Shown piece by piece: positions 1 to 8,981 of a stretch of DNA of 30,364 nt. The position numbers and the translations under genes are program-made. The DNA lies in contig MSYE01000099.1 in the NCBI GenBank assembly GCA_002176905.1, positions 1-30,364 of the forward strand, in the 5' to 3' direction. The DNA is from a bacterium F11. GTDB taxonomy: Bacteria > Elusimicrobiota > Elusimicrobia > F11. The notes beneath the pieces are model-generated. The model saw only the letters and a list, made by a program, of their open reading frames with translations, was not told where the DNA came from and searched no databases. Within the stretch, counting starts at the first letter, position 1. Every line of letters begins with the position of its first letter.

Positions 1-396
1 GATCAAGCCAGGGCCTTAGACTCTTTTTCCGACAAGGAAAAGGTTGTTCTTGATGTAATTCTCTTTTTTGAAGTTGATTCCCAGGAATTGGTGAAACGCC
101 TTTCTGCTCGGCGCCAATGTGGAGCCTGTAAAGAGGTTTACAATTTGGTTAAACGGCCACCCAAAACAGAGGGAAAATGTGATTTGTGTTCGGGAGATTT
201 GACTCAAAGGCCAGATGATGAGGCCTCCGTTGTTCAGGAGCGATTGCGGGTGTATCAAGTCCAGACATCGCCTATTCTCGATTATTACAAAGGACGAGGG
301 CAGCTCTATATGATCAACGCAGCACAAGATATTGATCGGGTTTTTGCAGAAATTACAGCGATTATTCAAACTCGTGAAAGCCACTCTCCTTCTTGA
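1..396 (+). CDS. adk: Adenylate kinase, zinc-LID type, C-terminal fragment (5' end outside window)
   Basis: The frame is open from base 1 to a TGA at 394-396, giving 131 residues of the C-terminal part of adenylate kinase, which interconverts ATP + AMP and 2 ADP in the cytoplasm. Four cysteines in two CxxC pairs (residues 40/43 and 60/63 of the fragment) mark the zinc-binding LID domain found in many Gram-positive and some deltaproteobacterial enzymes. The LID is followed by RPDD and a helix with YYKGRGQLYMI, which fit the end of the CORE domain. An internal GTG at 88 is not the real start; the gene continues upstream of the window. map starts 2 nt after the stop, so the genes are co-transcribed as in the standard spc operon. 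Recognition comes from the LID, the length of the tail and the neighbour map. Confidence 0.93.
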   Translation, partial: DQARALDSFSDKEKVVLDVILFFEVDSQELVKRLSARRQCGACKEVYNLVKRPPKTEGKCDLCSGDLTQRPDDEASVVQERLRVYQVQTSPILDYYKGRGQLYMINAAQDIDRVFAEITAIIQTRESHSPS

Positions 397-398
397 TT

Positions 399-1175
399 AT
401 GGAGCAAGTCTCATCAAGTCGATCGGGTGTTGAACTAAAAAACAGAGCCGAAATCGCAAGCATGAGAAAGGCAGGGCAGCTCGCAGGACTAACCCTTGAT
501 GAATTGGGTCGACATTTGGAAGCGGGAATCCCGACCAAAGAGTTAGACCAGATAGCAAACAAATTTGTCAAAGAACGGGGGGGTGTCCCCACATTTGTTG
601 GTTATCGGGGGTATCCAGCAACCATTTGCGTATCAATTAATGAACAAGTGGTTCACGGCATCCCGTCAAGCCGGAAAATTGTTGATGGAGATATTGTCAG
701 TATTGATTTTGCCACAACTGTTGACGGATTTGTTGGCGATACGGCACGAACGTGGGCCGTCGGAAATGTCTCTGATGAAGCCAAAAAGTTAATTGACGTG
801 ACCCAGCAATCCCTTGCGGTTGGAATTGACGCAATGAAACCGGGGAGCCGGTTGGGAGATGTGGGAGCTCAGATCCAAAAGCATGTTGAGAAAAATGGAT
901 TTGGTGTTGTTAGGGATTTTGTTGGACATGGAATTGGTCGCCAGATGCATGAGGAGCCGGCAATCCCCAATTATGGAAGACCAAACACAGGAATCCGGAT
1001 AGAACCGGGACTTGTTATTGCCATCGAACCCATGGTGACCATGAAGGATTGGCAGGTTAGGGTTCTGGAAGATGGTTGGACAGTCGTCACAAAAGATGGT
1101 TCGCTTGCGGCTCATTTTGAACACACCGTCGCCATGACAGAAGACGGCCCAATAATATTAACGCAGGTTGAGTAA
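399..1175 (+). CDS. map: Methionine aminopeptidase, type I
   Basis: Removes the initiator methionine from nascent cytosolic proteins. From the ATG at 399 the product is 258 residues, the usual type I length without an N-terminal zinc-finger extension. All five metal ligands of the pita-bread fold can be placed: D103 and D114 ([15 protein letters not shown]), H177 (GHGIG), E210 (AIEPMV) and E241 (FEHTVAMTE), plus the substrate-side H86 (VVHGI). A TTG at 393, overlapping the adk stop, would add two residues; the ATG is preferred. A run of seven G near 577-583 is in frame and does not disrupt the gene. It follows adk and precedes infA by 4 nt, the classical adk-map-infA order. Confidence 0.96.
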   Translation: MEQVSSSRSGVELKNRAEIASMRKAGQLAGLTLDELGRHLEAGIPTKELDQIANKFVKERGGVPTFVGYRGYPATICVSINEQVVHGIPSSRKIVDGDIVSIDFATTVDGFVGDTARTWAVGNVSDEAKKLIDVTQQSLAVGIDAMKPGSRLGDVGAQIQKHVEKNGFGVVRDFVGHGIGRQMHEEPAIPNYGRPNTGIRIEPGLVIAIEPMVTMKDWQVRVLEDGWTVVTKDGSLAAHFEHTVAMTEDGPIILTQVE

Positions 1176-1179
1176 ATTT

Positions 1180-1398
1180 ATGGCAAAAGAAGAAAAAATA
1201 GAAATTGAAGGAAAAATACTAGAAGCCCTTCCCAATGCTATGTTTCGTGTTGAAATGGAGGGGGGGCATAAAATTTTGGCCCACATATCCGGCAAAATGA
1301 GGATGCATTACATTAAAATTTTGCCAGGTGATAAAGTTCGAGTAGAACTCTCACCCTATGACTTAACACGAGGCCGAATTACGTACCGAGAAAAATAA
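1180..1398 (+). CDS. infA: Translation initiation factor IF-1
   Basis: An OB-fold protein that binds the 30S A site during initiation. The 72-residue product beginning [12 protein letters not shown] and containing [25 protein letters not shown] has the exact length and signature of bacterial IF-1. A TTG 12 nt upstream (1168) keeps the frame open, but the family start is clearly the ATG at 1180, 4 nt after the map stop. It lies between map and rpmJ as in many bacterial spc operons. Confidence 0.97.
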   Translation: MAKEEKIEIEGKILEALPNAMFRVEMEGGHKILAHISGKMRMHYIKILPGDKVRVELSPYDLTRGRITYREK

Positions 1399-1409
1399 AG
1401 GATCACGAG

Positions 1410-1523
1410 ATGAGAGTCAGATCTGCAGTTAAAAAAATCTGCATAAAATGCAAAATTGTCAGACGTCACGGACGGGTCTATGTCACGTGCACGGAAAGAA
1501 GACATAACCAACGACAAGGTTAA
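1410..1523 (+). CDS. rpmJ: 50S ribosomal protein L36 (zinc-binding form)
   Basis: A 37-codon gene beginning [19 protein letters not shown]. This is the L36 signature, with the zinc-ligand set C11, C14, C27 and H32, so it is the C+ (zinc) paralogue and not the zinc-free version made under zinc limitation. L36 is the smallest protein of the large subunit and contacts 23S rRNA. An AGGATCACGAG stretch directly upstream can serve as ribosome binding site. The gene sits 11 nt after infA and 12 nt before rpsM, the standard position. Confidence 0.96.
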   Translation: MRVRSAVKKICIKCKIVRRHGRVYVTCTERRHNQRQG

Positions 1524-1535
1524 AGGAGATCAAGC

Positions 1536-1916
1536 GTGGCACGAGTTTCAGGTGTTGATTTACCAAAATCCAAAAGAGTAGATATCGCATTAAGATATAT
1601 CTATGGAATCGGTCCAAAAGTGGCCTTTGATATTCTCAGTGAGACTGGAATTGAGGGCGCAATTCGGGTCAAAGATTTAACAGAAGAAGATATCGGAAAA
1701 ATTAACGCTCAAATATCAAAGACATACCGTGTCGAAGGCGATCTTCGTCGCGATACGCAACAAAATATTCGTCGTCTAATTGAAATTAATTCCTATCGAG
1801 GATTTCGTCATCGACGGAATCTCCCGGTTCATGGGCAGAGAACCAAATCCAATGCCCGGACACGTCGAGGGAAGAGAAGAACAGTGGGTTCAGCTCGCAA
1901 AGAAGAACCGAAATAG
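1536..1916 (+). CDS. rpsM: 30S ribosomal protein S13
   Basis: Component of the 30S head that contacts the 50S subunit and P-site tRNA. The 126-residue product begins MARVSGVDLPKSKRVDIALRYIYGIG and ends in a basic tail with RGFRHRRNLPVHGQRTKSNARTRRG in its second half, typical of S13 and at the usual length. The start is a GTG at 1536, supported by AAAGGAG at 1522-1528 with 7-nt spacing. First gene of the classical alpha operon (rpsM-rpsK-rpsD-rpoA-rplQ). Confidence 0.97.
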   Translation: MARVSGVDLPKSKRVDIALRYIYGIGPKVAFDILSETGIEGAIRVKDLTEEDIGKINAQISKTYRVEGDLRRDTQQNIRRLIEINSYRGFRHRRNLPVHGQRTKSNARTRRGKRRTVGSARKEEPK

Positions 1917-1934
1917 GAGATAGTGGAGTAATTT

Positions 1935-2360
1935 ATGGTTGAAAAAACAACAAAAAAGAAGGGGCCTGATCCGCGAACCGCACGGTCAGCTCGAAAGAAA
2001 AAAATAGCGCGCGATGTTGCTTATGCTCGTGCCTATATTCAATGCTCTTTTAACAACACGATTGTATCCATTACGGATAGTCATGGTGGGGTTATTTCGT
2101 GGGCATCATCAGGAAGTTGTGGTTTTAGTGGTACCAAGAAAGGAACTCCCTTTGCCGCTCAAGTGACATCTGAACGGGCTGCTCAAAAAGCAAAAGAATG
2201 GGGAGTGAGACAAGTTTCTGTTTTTGTACGTGGTCCAGGTTCAGGACGGGAAACCGCTATTCGTTCCCTTCAGGCAACGGGGTTTTCTATCAATTCCATT
2301 AAGGATGTTACACCCATTCCACACAATGGCTGTCGGCCACCAAAACCAAGAAGAGTGTAA
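1935..2360 (+). CDS. rpsK: 30S ribosomal protein S11
   Basis: Small-subunit platform protein close to the mRNA exit channel. The 141-residue product has a basic N-terminal extension ([21 protein letters not shown]) of roughly ten residues more than the shortest homologues, followed by the conserved core: [48 protein letters not shown] and the C-terminal [22 protein letters not shown] at 1925-1928 lies 6 nt before the ATG. Alpha operon context. Confidence 0.97.
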   Translation: MVEKTTKKKGPDPRTARSARKKKIARDVAYARAYIQCSFNNTIVSITDSHGGVISWASSGSCGFSGTKKGTPFAAQVTSERAAQKAKEWGVRQVSVFVRGPGSGRETAIRSLQATGFSINSIKDVTPIPHNGCRPPKPRRV

Positions 2361-2394
2361 GTGATTGACGATTGAAAATTGAACGGAGGAATTT

Positions 2395-3078
2395 GTGGGA
2401 AGATATATAGGACCAGTTTGTAAATTATGTCGAAGAGAAGGAGATAAACTTTTTCTCAAAGGGGAGCGTTGTTACAACAAGTGCCCCGTCGATAAGCCAA
2501 CGGGAATTCTGCCTCCCGGTCAACATGGCAAAAAGAGAATGAAAACAACGGAGTATGGAAAACGTCTTCGTGAAAAACAAAAAACAAAGAGGATCGCAGG
2601 TCTTCTTGAACGTCAATTTTATGGATATTTTGACAAAGCCCGACACCTCCCCGGTCAAACGGGAGAAAACCTGCTTCGACTTCTGGAAATTCGATTGGAT
2701 AATGTTGTCCGTCGATTGGGATTTGCTCCTTCGATGTCTTTGGCCAGGCAGTTGGTTTCCCACGGTCATATTCTTGTCAATGGGAAGAGGGTCAATGTTC
2801 CATCTTTTCTGGTTAAAGTTGGAGACACGATATCTCTTTCCGATAAGTTAAAAGGAAATTTGCGTCTTCAAAGATCCATTGCCAATCAAGTGCGGCGTTC
2901 AATTCCAACATGGTTGGAACTTGATGAATCTGTCGCCGGTCCACTGGGACGAGCCAAAGATCTTCCCGTTGACTTAAAAGAGACCAAAGTCCAAGGTCGA
3001 ATTCGCCTTGAGCCACCCCGAGATGAATTTTCATACAAAGTGAATGATCAGTATATTGTCGAGTTGTATTCAAAATAG
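2395..3078 (+). CDS. rpsD: 30S ribosomal protein S4 (zinc-binding form)
   Basis: Primary 16S rRNA-binding assembly protein and, in many bacteria, translational repressor of the alpha operon. The 227-residue product starts at a GTG (2395) with GGAGG at 2385-2389. Cysteines C9, C12, C26 and C30 form the zinc-type N-terminal motif. An S4 RNA-binding domain follows near residues 100-160 (RLDNVVRRLGFAPSMSLARQLVSHGHILVNGKRVN), and the C-terminus carries further conserved segments. It is about 20 residues longer than the common ~205-residue S4, mainly after the S4 domain. Confidence 0.96.
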   Translation: MGRYIGPVCKLCRREGDKLFLKGERCYNKCPVDKPTGILPPGQHGKKRMKTTEYGKRLREKQKTKRIAGLLERQFYGYFDKARHLPGQTGENLLRLLEIRLDNVVRRLGFAPSMSLARQLVSHGHILVNGKRVNVPSFLVKVGDTISLSDKLKGNLRLQRSIANQVRRSIPTWLELDESVAGPLGRAKDLPVDLKETKVQGRIRLEPPRDEFSYKVNDQYIVELYSK

Positions 3079-3102
3079 TTCAAAATAAAAGAGGAGCCGA
3101 TT

Positions 3103-4080
3103 ATGATTACGCAAGGATTAATTTTACCCCAACGTCTGGAGATGGATTCCGCATCTCTGACCGAACGATATGGCCGGTTTATCGCCGAGCCTTTCGAACG
3201 CGGATATGGACATACCATAGGCAATTCATTGAGACGGATTTTGTTGTCTTCTATGGAAGGGGCTGCTGTGACTTCCGTTAGAGTAAAGGGAGCCATGCAT
3301 GAATTTACGCCACTTAAAGGGATCCGTGAGGATGTCATGACCATCATCATGAACCTGAAAAAGTTGCGGGTCAAACTTTACAGTCAAGGACCGGAAACAA
3401 TTCTTCTCAAAGTCCGCAGACAAGGCGAAGTTTTCGCAAAAGACATTCAACCCAACAATCAAGTAGAGATTCTTACGCCTGATTTGGTGCTCGCGACCAT
3501 GGATGACGGAGTGGAACTTGATATGGAGATTGAGATATCGAAAGGCCGAGGTTATGTCCCAGCGGACCGATTGAAAAAAGATGGACAACCTTTGGGAACC
3601 ATCCCAACCGATGCCTTGTTTTCTCCTGTTTCCAAAGTCCATTATGAAGTCGAAAATGCCCGCGTGGGTCAGATGACGGACTACGACAAACTGATAATTG
3701 AAATTTGGACTGATGGAAGTGTTACACCGGGAGATGCATTGGCCTATTCTGCCAAAATCTTGAAAGATTCTGTGACGACATTCATTACGTTTGATGAACA
3801 AGAAGTTACCCCGGTTCAAGCCCAAGTTAAAACCGAAGAATCGGCAAAGATGGAAGAACTTCTTTCTCAGCCTGTAGATATAATCGAACTTTCAGTTCGT
3901 GCCTCCAATTGTTTGAAGGTGGCCAAAATAAAAACCATTGGAGAATTGGTCAGTAAAACCGAAGATGAACTTTTGTCATATAAAAACTTCGGGAAAAAAT
4001 CATTAGATGAGATTCGGGAACGCCTAAAAGAAATGGGGTTGGGTCTTGGGCGAAGCCCAAATCAACCTGCAGGGGTTTAA
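3103..4080 (+). CDS. rpoA: DNA-directed RNA polymerase subunit alpha
   Basis: Dimerises to scaffold assembly of core RNA polymerase and contacts activators and UP elements through its C-terminal domain. The product is 325 residues. The alpha-NTD (about 1-230) carries the hallmark FERGYGHTIGNSLRRILLSSMEGAA; a linker follows; the alpha-CTD (about 255-325) contains ELSVRASNCLKVAKIKTIGEL and FGKKSLDEIRERLKEMGL. GAGGAG at 3091-3096 precedes the ATG by 6 nt. A long antisense frame within this gene (3226-3825) is a shadow. Alpha operon, between rpsD and rplQ. Confidence 0.98.
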   Translation: MITQGLILPQRLEMDSASLTERYGRFIAEPFERGYGHTIGNSLRRILLSSMEGAAVTSVRVKGAMHEFTPLKGIREDVMTIIMNLKKLRVKLYSQGPETILLKVRRQGEVFAKDIQPNNQVEILTPDLVLATMDDGVELDMEIEISKGRGYVPADRLKKDGQPLGTIPTDALFSPVSKVHYEVENARVGQMTDYDKLIIEIWTDGSVTPGDALAYSAKILKDSVTTFITFDEQEVTPVQAQVKTEESAKMEELLSQPVDIIELSVRASNCLKVAKIKTIGELVSKTEDELLSYKNFGKKSLDEIRERLKEMGLGLGRSPNQPAGV

Positions 4081-4086
4081 GGGAAA

Positions 4087-4440
4087 ATGGCACAGACAAT
4101 CGCAGGCCGAAAGCTCAATCGGAAAAATGGATCGAGGCAACAAATGCTTCGCTCACTTGCCTCTGAGTTAATTCGCCATGAGCAGATAAAAACGACATTA
4201 CCAAAAGCGCGTGAATGTAGTCGCTTGGCCAATCATTTGATCTCATTGGCAAAAAAAGATGATTTGAATGCGAGACGACTGGTGTCTCGCGATATTCAAA
4301 ATCGGGATGTGCTGAAAAAGGTTTTTGATGTATTGATTCAGCGTTATACCAATCGAACGGGAGGTTTTACACGAATCTTTCGGTTGTCCTCACGACAAGG
4401 GGACAATGCTGAGCTGGTCTTAATAAAGCTTATATCTTGA
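4087..4440 (+). CDS. rplQ: 50S ribosomal protein L17
   Basis: Large-subunit protein near the polypeptide exit tunnel. The 117-residue product contains GRKLNRKNGSRQQMLRSLASELIRHEQIKTTLPKARE and ends with GGFTRIFRLSSRQGDNAELVLIKLI, the standard L17 core at normal length. AAGGGA just before the ATG can act as ribosome binding site, 6 nt after the rpoA stop. Last gene of the alpha operon; a T8 run at 4448-4455 follows without an obvious strong stem. Confidence 0.96.
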   Translation: MAQTIAGRKLNRKNGSRQQMLRSLASELIRHEQIKTTLPKARECSRLANHLISLAKKDDLNARRLVSRDIQNRDVLKKVFDVLIQRYTNRTGGFTRIFRLSSRQGDNAELVLIKLIS

Positions 4441-4465
4441 GTTGGTATTTTTTTTAATTTCTCTA

Positions 4466-4495
4466 TTGGAACTTTGACTGTTTGTTGGATACACT
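4466..4495 (+). promoter_or_regulatory. Possible sigma-70-type promoter for the mre operon
   Basis: TTGGAA (4466-4471) and TACACT (4490-4495) are separated by 18 bp in the gap between rplQ and mreB, where a promoter for the rod-shape operon is expected. Transcription would start near 4502 and give a leader of about 80 nt. The match is moderate, and a nearby TTGACT (4474-4479) has no well-spaced -10 partner. Confidence 0.35.
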
Positions 4496-4505
4496 AATTG
4501 GATAG

Positions 4506-5623
<1,118 letters not shown>

Positions 5624-5635
5624 GAAAGATTTTAA

Positions 5636-5788
5636 ATGAAAAATATGAAATCAGAAATATTATTGATCTCTGAATTCATGAGGAAAAAGAAAATATTTTC
5701 CTCGTTAAAGTACACTCATGCATACGATTTGTTTAATTTATTTAAGAAAATTAACCTTTCACCCCCTTTATCCGTTTTTCGGGTTTAA
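5636..5788 (+). CDS. Possible 50-residue small ORF after mreB
   Basis: An ATG at 5636 follows AGGAAAG (5622-5628) at good spacing and opens 50 codons ending in TAA at 5786-5788. It would encode a lysine- and leucine-rich peptide (begins MKNMKSEILLISEFMRKKK). I do not recognise it; the region is AT-rich and codon use does not clearly look coding. It is as likely to be non-coding spacer between mreB and mreC. Confidence 0.18.
   Translation: MKNMKSEILLISEFMRKKKIFSSLKYTHAYDLFNLFKKINLSPPLSVFRV
5678..5705 (+). other. Hairpin in the mreB-mreC gap
   Basis: GAGGAAAA (5680-5687) pairs perfectly with TTTTCCTC (5696-5703) across an 8-nt loop, and a G-T and an A-T pair extend the stem to 10. There is no T-run after it, so it is not a textbook terminator; it could attenuate or process the mre transcript. 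It lies in the only sizeable gap (220 nt) of the operon. Confidence 0.4.
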
Positions 5789-5843
5789 AAAGAGTCCTTT
5801 CTTTACCTCTGAAATTCGGTTGTGGGGAGCATCGTAAACCGCG

Positions 5844-6695
5844 ATGCCTACCGAATTTTTCCATCGCAACAAGGCCGGCCTCCTCCTTTTGGGATTACTC
5901 CTTTTTTCCTTCATTTGTCTGGCCAATCGCATCGATTCCTATGTGATAGGTCTCAAATCCGTTGTGTGGTATTTGATCTCGCCTGAAGTGGTGTATTCTG
6001 GAACCTATTTCAACAAACTGGACTCTCTGAAAGGGCGATTCTTTCAGTTGGCCCGTGCAGAGGGTGAAAATTACATCCTTCGCCAGCAGAATATTAAGTT
6101 AGCCAAGCGAGAGCTGGAGCGGGATGTGCTTCGAGAAGAAAACAAACGACTGAGAGTTCTCTTAGACCTCAAGGAAAAACAATTTAACGATTCCATTTCA
6201 GCCGAAGTTATTGGTCATGATGTTCGAGAATGGTTTTATGCCGTTATCATTAACAAGGGACATCAGGATCAAATTCCCCAAACAGCCGCTGTTGTCACGC
6301 GTTCTCATCATGGATTGGCCTTGGTAGGTCGGATTGCAGAGGTCTATGATACGACCAGCAAGGTTCTGTTGATATCAGACCCCATCTCCGCTGTAACAGT
6401 ATCCATTGATCCTATCGGGGATTTGGGGCTTTTGGAAGGCCGCAATCAACCCACGGTCCTGGTGAGGTATCTACCCCATCGTTCAAAAGTGAGTGTGGGG
6501 CATGAAGTAAAAACAGTTGGCCTGGGAGGGGTTTTCCCTCCAGGAATCCCCATTGGGATGGTCAAAGATGTTACCGTGACATCAGACGGATTTTTCAAGG
6601 AAGCCACGGTTGAGCCTTATCTGGATTTTGGATCCATTCAAGAAGTCCTTGTTCTGGCGCGGGGGGATTCCGCCATGGTAAAGGTTCCTCAATGA
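5844..6695 (+). CDS. mreC: Rod shape-determining protein MreC
   Basis: Bitopic inner-membrane scaffold that activates PBP2-RodA in the Rod complex. The product is 283 residues: a short cytoplasmic N-terminus, one transmembrane segment (about 12-30, GLLLLGLLLFSFICLA), a coiled coil (about 65-115) and a periplasmic double beta-barrel. The beta-barrel part contains VIGHDVREWFYAVIINKG and GLALVGRIAEVYDTTSKVLL, typical of MreC. An in-frame TAA at 5835 excludes a longer start. The only purine-rich stretch, GGGGAG at 5824-5829, is 14 nt upstream, so initiation may be weak. It overlaps mreD by 4 nt. Confidence 0.95.
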   Translation: MPTEFFHRNKAGLLLLGLLLFSFICLANRIDSYVIGLKSVVWYLISPEVVYSGTYFNKLDSLKGRFFQLARAEGENYILRQQNIKLAKRELERDVLREENKRLRVLLDLKEKQFNDSISAEVIGHDVREWFYAVIINKGHQDQIPQTAAVVTRSHHGLALVGRIAEVYDTTSKVLLISDPISAVTVSIDPIGDLGLLEGRNQPTVLVRYLPHRSKVSVGHEVKTVGLGGVFPPGIPIGMVKDVTVTSDGFFKEATVEPYLDFGSIQEVLVLARGDSAMVKVPQ

Positions 6696-7186
6696 AATTT
6701 TTATATGTGCTAACAACAATTATTATCGGGATTTTCATACATGTGGTTTTTGCCCGATTCTTTTCGTTTTATGGTGTGTCCCCACAATTGCTGCTTTTGT
6801 TGGTGGTAACCCACGGATTTCTTAAGGGGCCCCTGATGGGGGAAACATTGGGATTTTGCTGGGGTCTCATGATGGATGCGATGGGTGTTAATTTTTTCGG
6901 CTTACAAAGTTTGTTGTTTGCCTTGGCGGGATATATTTCAGGAACCCTGCGACGCCGGGTGGCCTCGGAAAGACCCACCGCCCAACTTTTGATTGCATTG
7001 ATAACCACGCTTTACTACTTCATTGGAATGAGTTTGGTGGCTTACCTTCTTGATGGATATATATCTTCTATTCCTTGGGTGGATATTCTTCTTGCGATTC
7101 TTTTTAACGTTCTTTTGATCATGCTTGTCTTTTGGTCAGTCGAGAAGTGGATCGTTATTTGGAAAATGGATCAGGAGCACAATTAA
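6692..7186 (+). CDS. mreD: Rod shape-determining protein MreD
   Basis: Small polytopic inner-membrane protein of the Rod complex. The 164-residue product is hydrophobic throughout, with about five predicted membrane segments and the MreD-like FLKGPLMGETLGFCWGLMMD, where G-rich helices carry an acidic residue. The ATG overlaps the mreC stop (ATGA, 6692-6695), indicating translational coupling. Sequence similarity in this family is low, so position between mreC and mrdA carries much of the weight. Confidence 0.92.
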   Translation: MKFLYVLTTIIIGIFIHVVFARFFSFYGVSPQLLLLLVVTHGFLKGPLMGETLGFCWGLMMDAMGVNFFGLQSLLFALAGYISGTLRRRVASERPTAQLLIALITTLYYFIGMSLVAYLLDGYISSIPWVDILLAILFNVLLIMLVFWSVEKWIVIWKMDQEHN

Positions 7187-7187
7187 G

Positions 7188-8981
7188 ATGTGGGTTGGAA
7201 CAACAGCAGATCGATTTTCAGAGAAACGGTTTAAGGAGCGTATAAGGTTTGTAAGCATTATTTTTGCTATTGGATTTACGGGGATCTTGTTGCGTCTTTT
7301 TTACCTGCAGGTTATGAAGGGAGATGATTTTGCGCTTGTTTCTGAGTCCAATCGAACCCAAACAATCTTCTTGGGGGCGCCTCGGGGTAATTTTTTCGAC
7401 AGAAATAATAAGCCCCTTGTGACCAATCGTCCCAGTTGGTCTTTAATGTACTCAGGTGCGACGGAAACGGATTTAACACAGGAGAATATGGTACGTCGCC
7501 TACGTCCTTTTCTTGAATCATTCACTTCCCGATGGGAAAGAAGATTGAAACAGGCTTTTAAAAGCAAACAATTGGTGCGGCTTATGGAAGATGTTCCTAC
7601 TCCTACTGCTTTTGGTATTCGTGAAACAGGTGATCTATTGCCAGGATTACGTATGGAGATGGAATTTCGAAGGGATTATCCCAACGGCATCCAAGGAATC
7701 CAACTGTTGGGATATTTGGCAGAAATTGATGATCAAGAATTGAAAGATGATTTCTGGTTTGCCAGAAAGTCAGGAGATTTGATTGGAAAAATGGGACTTG
7801 AGAAAATTCTTGATTCCCAGCTGCGAGGTCATGATGGAGGAATGTTAATTGAGGTAGATTCTGTCGGGAGATTAAAAAGAGTTATTCGTGAGCTCCCCTA
7901 TCAGAGAGGAAGCTCCATCCACTTGACTTTGGATTCCCATCTCCAACGAGTGGCACAGGATGCTTTGGCAGAAACATCTACGCAAAGGGGAGCTGTTGTA
8001 TTGATGGATGTGGAAACGGGCGCTGTTTTAACTTGGGTGAGTTCTCCGGCTTTTGATCCATCGGTATCGCTGGCAGAGGTTGTTACTGATGCCAATTTGC
8101 CTTTTTTCGATCGGGTCTATAAAGGAGCTTATCCCCCTGGTTCTCTTTTTAAGATCATAACCGCCATGGCGGCTTTGGAATCGGGTTTGGTAAGAACAAA
8201 GGATAAGGTCAAATGTCTTGGCCATATCACTCTTAAGGATAAGAGATTGAAAGAAAGACGGTATGGTTGTTGGCGACGACATGGAGTGGTCGATTTTTGG
8301 AAAGCCATGTCCGAATCATGTGATTCCTATTTTTATACGATCTCTCAGAAAATTGGATCTCAAGCCATATATGAAATGGGTTCACGATTTGGATTGGGTG
8401 AACCCGTACAAGATGCCCTTCCGGGCGAGAATCCTGGTGTCCTCCCCAATCCCTCATGGAAAAGAAAACGGGGTTTAGGGGGATGGTCCACGGGAGACAC
8501 TTTAAATTTCTCCATTGGACAGGGATTCCTCACCAGTACTCCTTTGCAGATGGCGGTCATGATGGCGGGCCTATCTACACATGGGAAAACGCCCCGTCCA
8601 TATGTGATTAGCAGAATTTATAGTGAAGCTGGAATTACACGGTTTGAAACACGCCCCTCTTTTTTGAAGCCAATTAAGTTAAAGTCCACAACATGGGAGA
8701 ATATTCTTGACGCTACCCGTATGGTGGTAGAGAAAGGAACGGGAAAAGCCAGTGCCATTCCTTACCTTGTTGTTCATGGAAAAACAGGGACAGCTCAAAA
8801 TCCCCATGGTAATGATCATGCTTGGTTTTTGGCAGCAGCAGGTTATCCTCATGAGCCCTTAAAATATTCTGTTTGTGTATTCGTTGAGAATGGTGGAAAT
8901 GGAGGAAGTGCTGCAGCTCCCATAGCTCGCCGTGTTTTAAAGGCGGCTCTACCTCCACGGTCCTTTGGAGAGACGTTATGA
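7188..8981 (+). CDS. mrdA: Penicillin-binding protein 2, peptidoglycan DD-transpeptidase
   Basis: Class B PBP that cross-links peptidoglycan during elongation, paired with RodA. From the ATG at 7188 (AGGAG about 10 nt upstream) the product is 597 residues. It has a short cytoplasmic tail, one membrane segment (about 21-41), the pedestal domain (PRGNFFDRNNKPLVTNRPSW) and a transpeptidase domain. The active-site motifs are S319-x-x-K322 (PPGSLFK), S377-C-D and K532-T-G (HGKTGTAQ). The frame is open further upstream to a TTG at 7125 inside mreD; that start is rejected because it lacks a ribosome binding site and family support. It overlaps rodA by 4 nt. Confidence 0.95.
   Translation: MWVGTTADRFSEKRFKERIRFVSIIFAIGFTGILLRLFYLQVMKGDDFALVSESNRTQTIFLGAPRGNFFDRNNKPLVTNRPSWSLMYSGATETDLTQENMVRRLRPFLESFTSRWERRLKQAFKSKQLVRLMEDVPTPTAFGIRETGDLLPGLRMEMEFRRDYPNGIQGIQLLGYLAEIDDQELKDDFWFARKSGDLIGKMGLEKILDSQLRGHDGGMLIEVDSVGRLKRVIRELPYQRGSSIHLTLDSHLQRVAQDALAETSTQRGAVVLMDVETGAVLTWVSSPAFDPSVSLAEVVTDANLPFFDRVYKGAYPPGSLFKIITAMAALESGLVRTKDKVKCLGHITLKDKRLKERRYGCWRRHGVVDFWKAMSESCDSYFYTISQKIGSQAIYEMGSRFGLGEPVQDALPGENPGVLPNPSWKRKRGLGGWSTGDTLNFSIGQGFLTSTPLQMAVMMAGLSTHGKTPRPYVISRIYSEAGITRFETRPSFLKPIKLKSTTWENILDATRMVVEKGTGKASAIPYLVVHGKTGTAQNPHGNDHAWFLAAAGYPHEPLKYSVCVFVENGGNGGSAAAPIARRVLKAALPPRSFGETL

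Noticed and set aside
577..583. Run of seven G in map as another frameshift
   Set aside because: The run encodes part of ERGGVP in frame and the protein is full length.
3226..3825. 199-codon open frame on the minus strand
   Set aside because: It lies wholly inside rpoA, has no family match that I can see and no start context; it is a shadow of the conserved gene.
7125..7187. Upstream start for mrdA inside mreD
   Set aside because: It would add 21 residues without family support; the ATG at 7188 has AGGAG upstream and begins close to the membrane anchor as expected.
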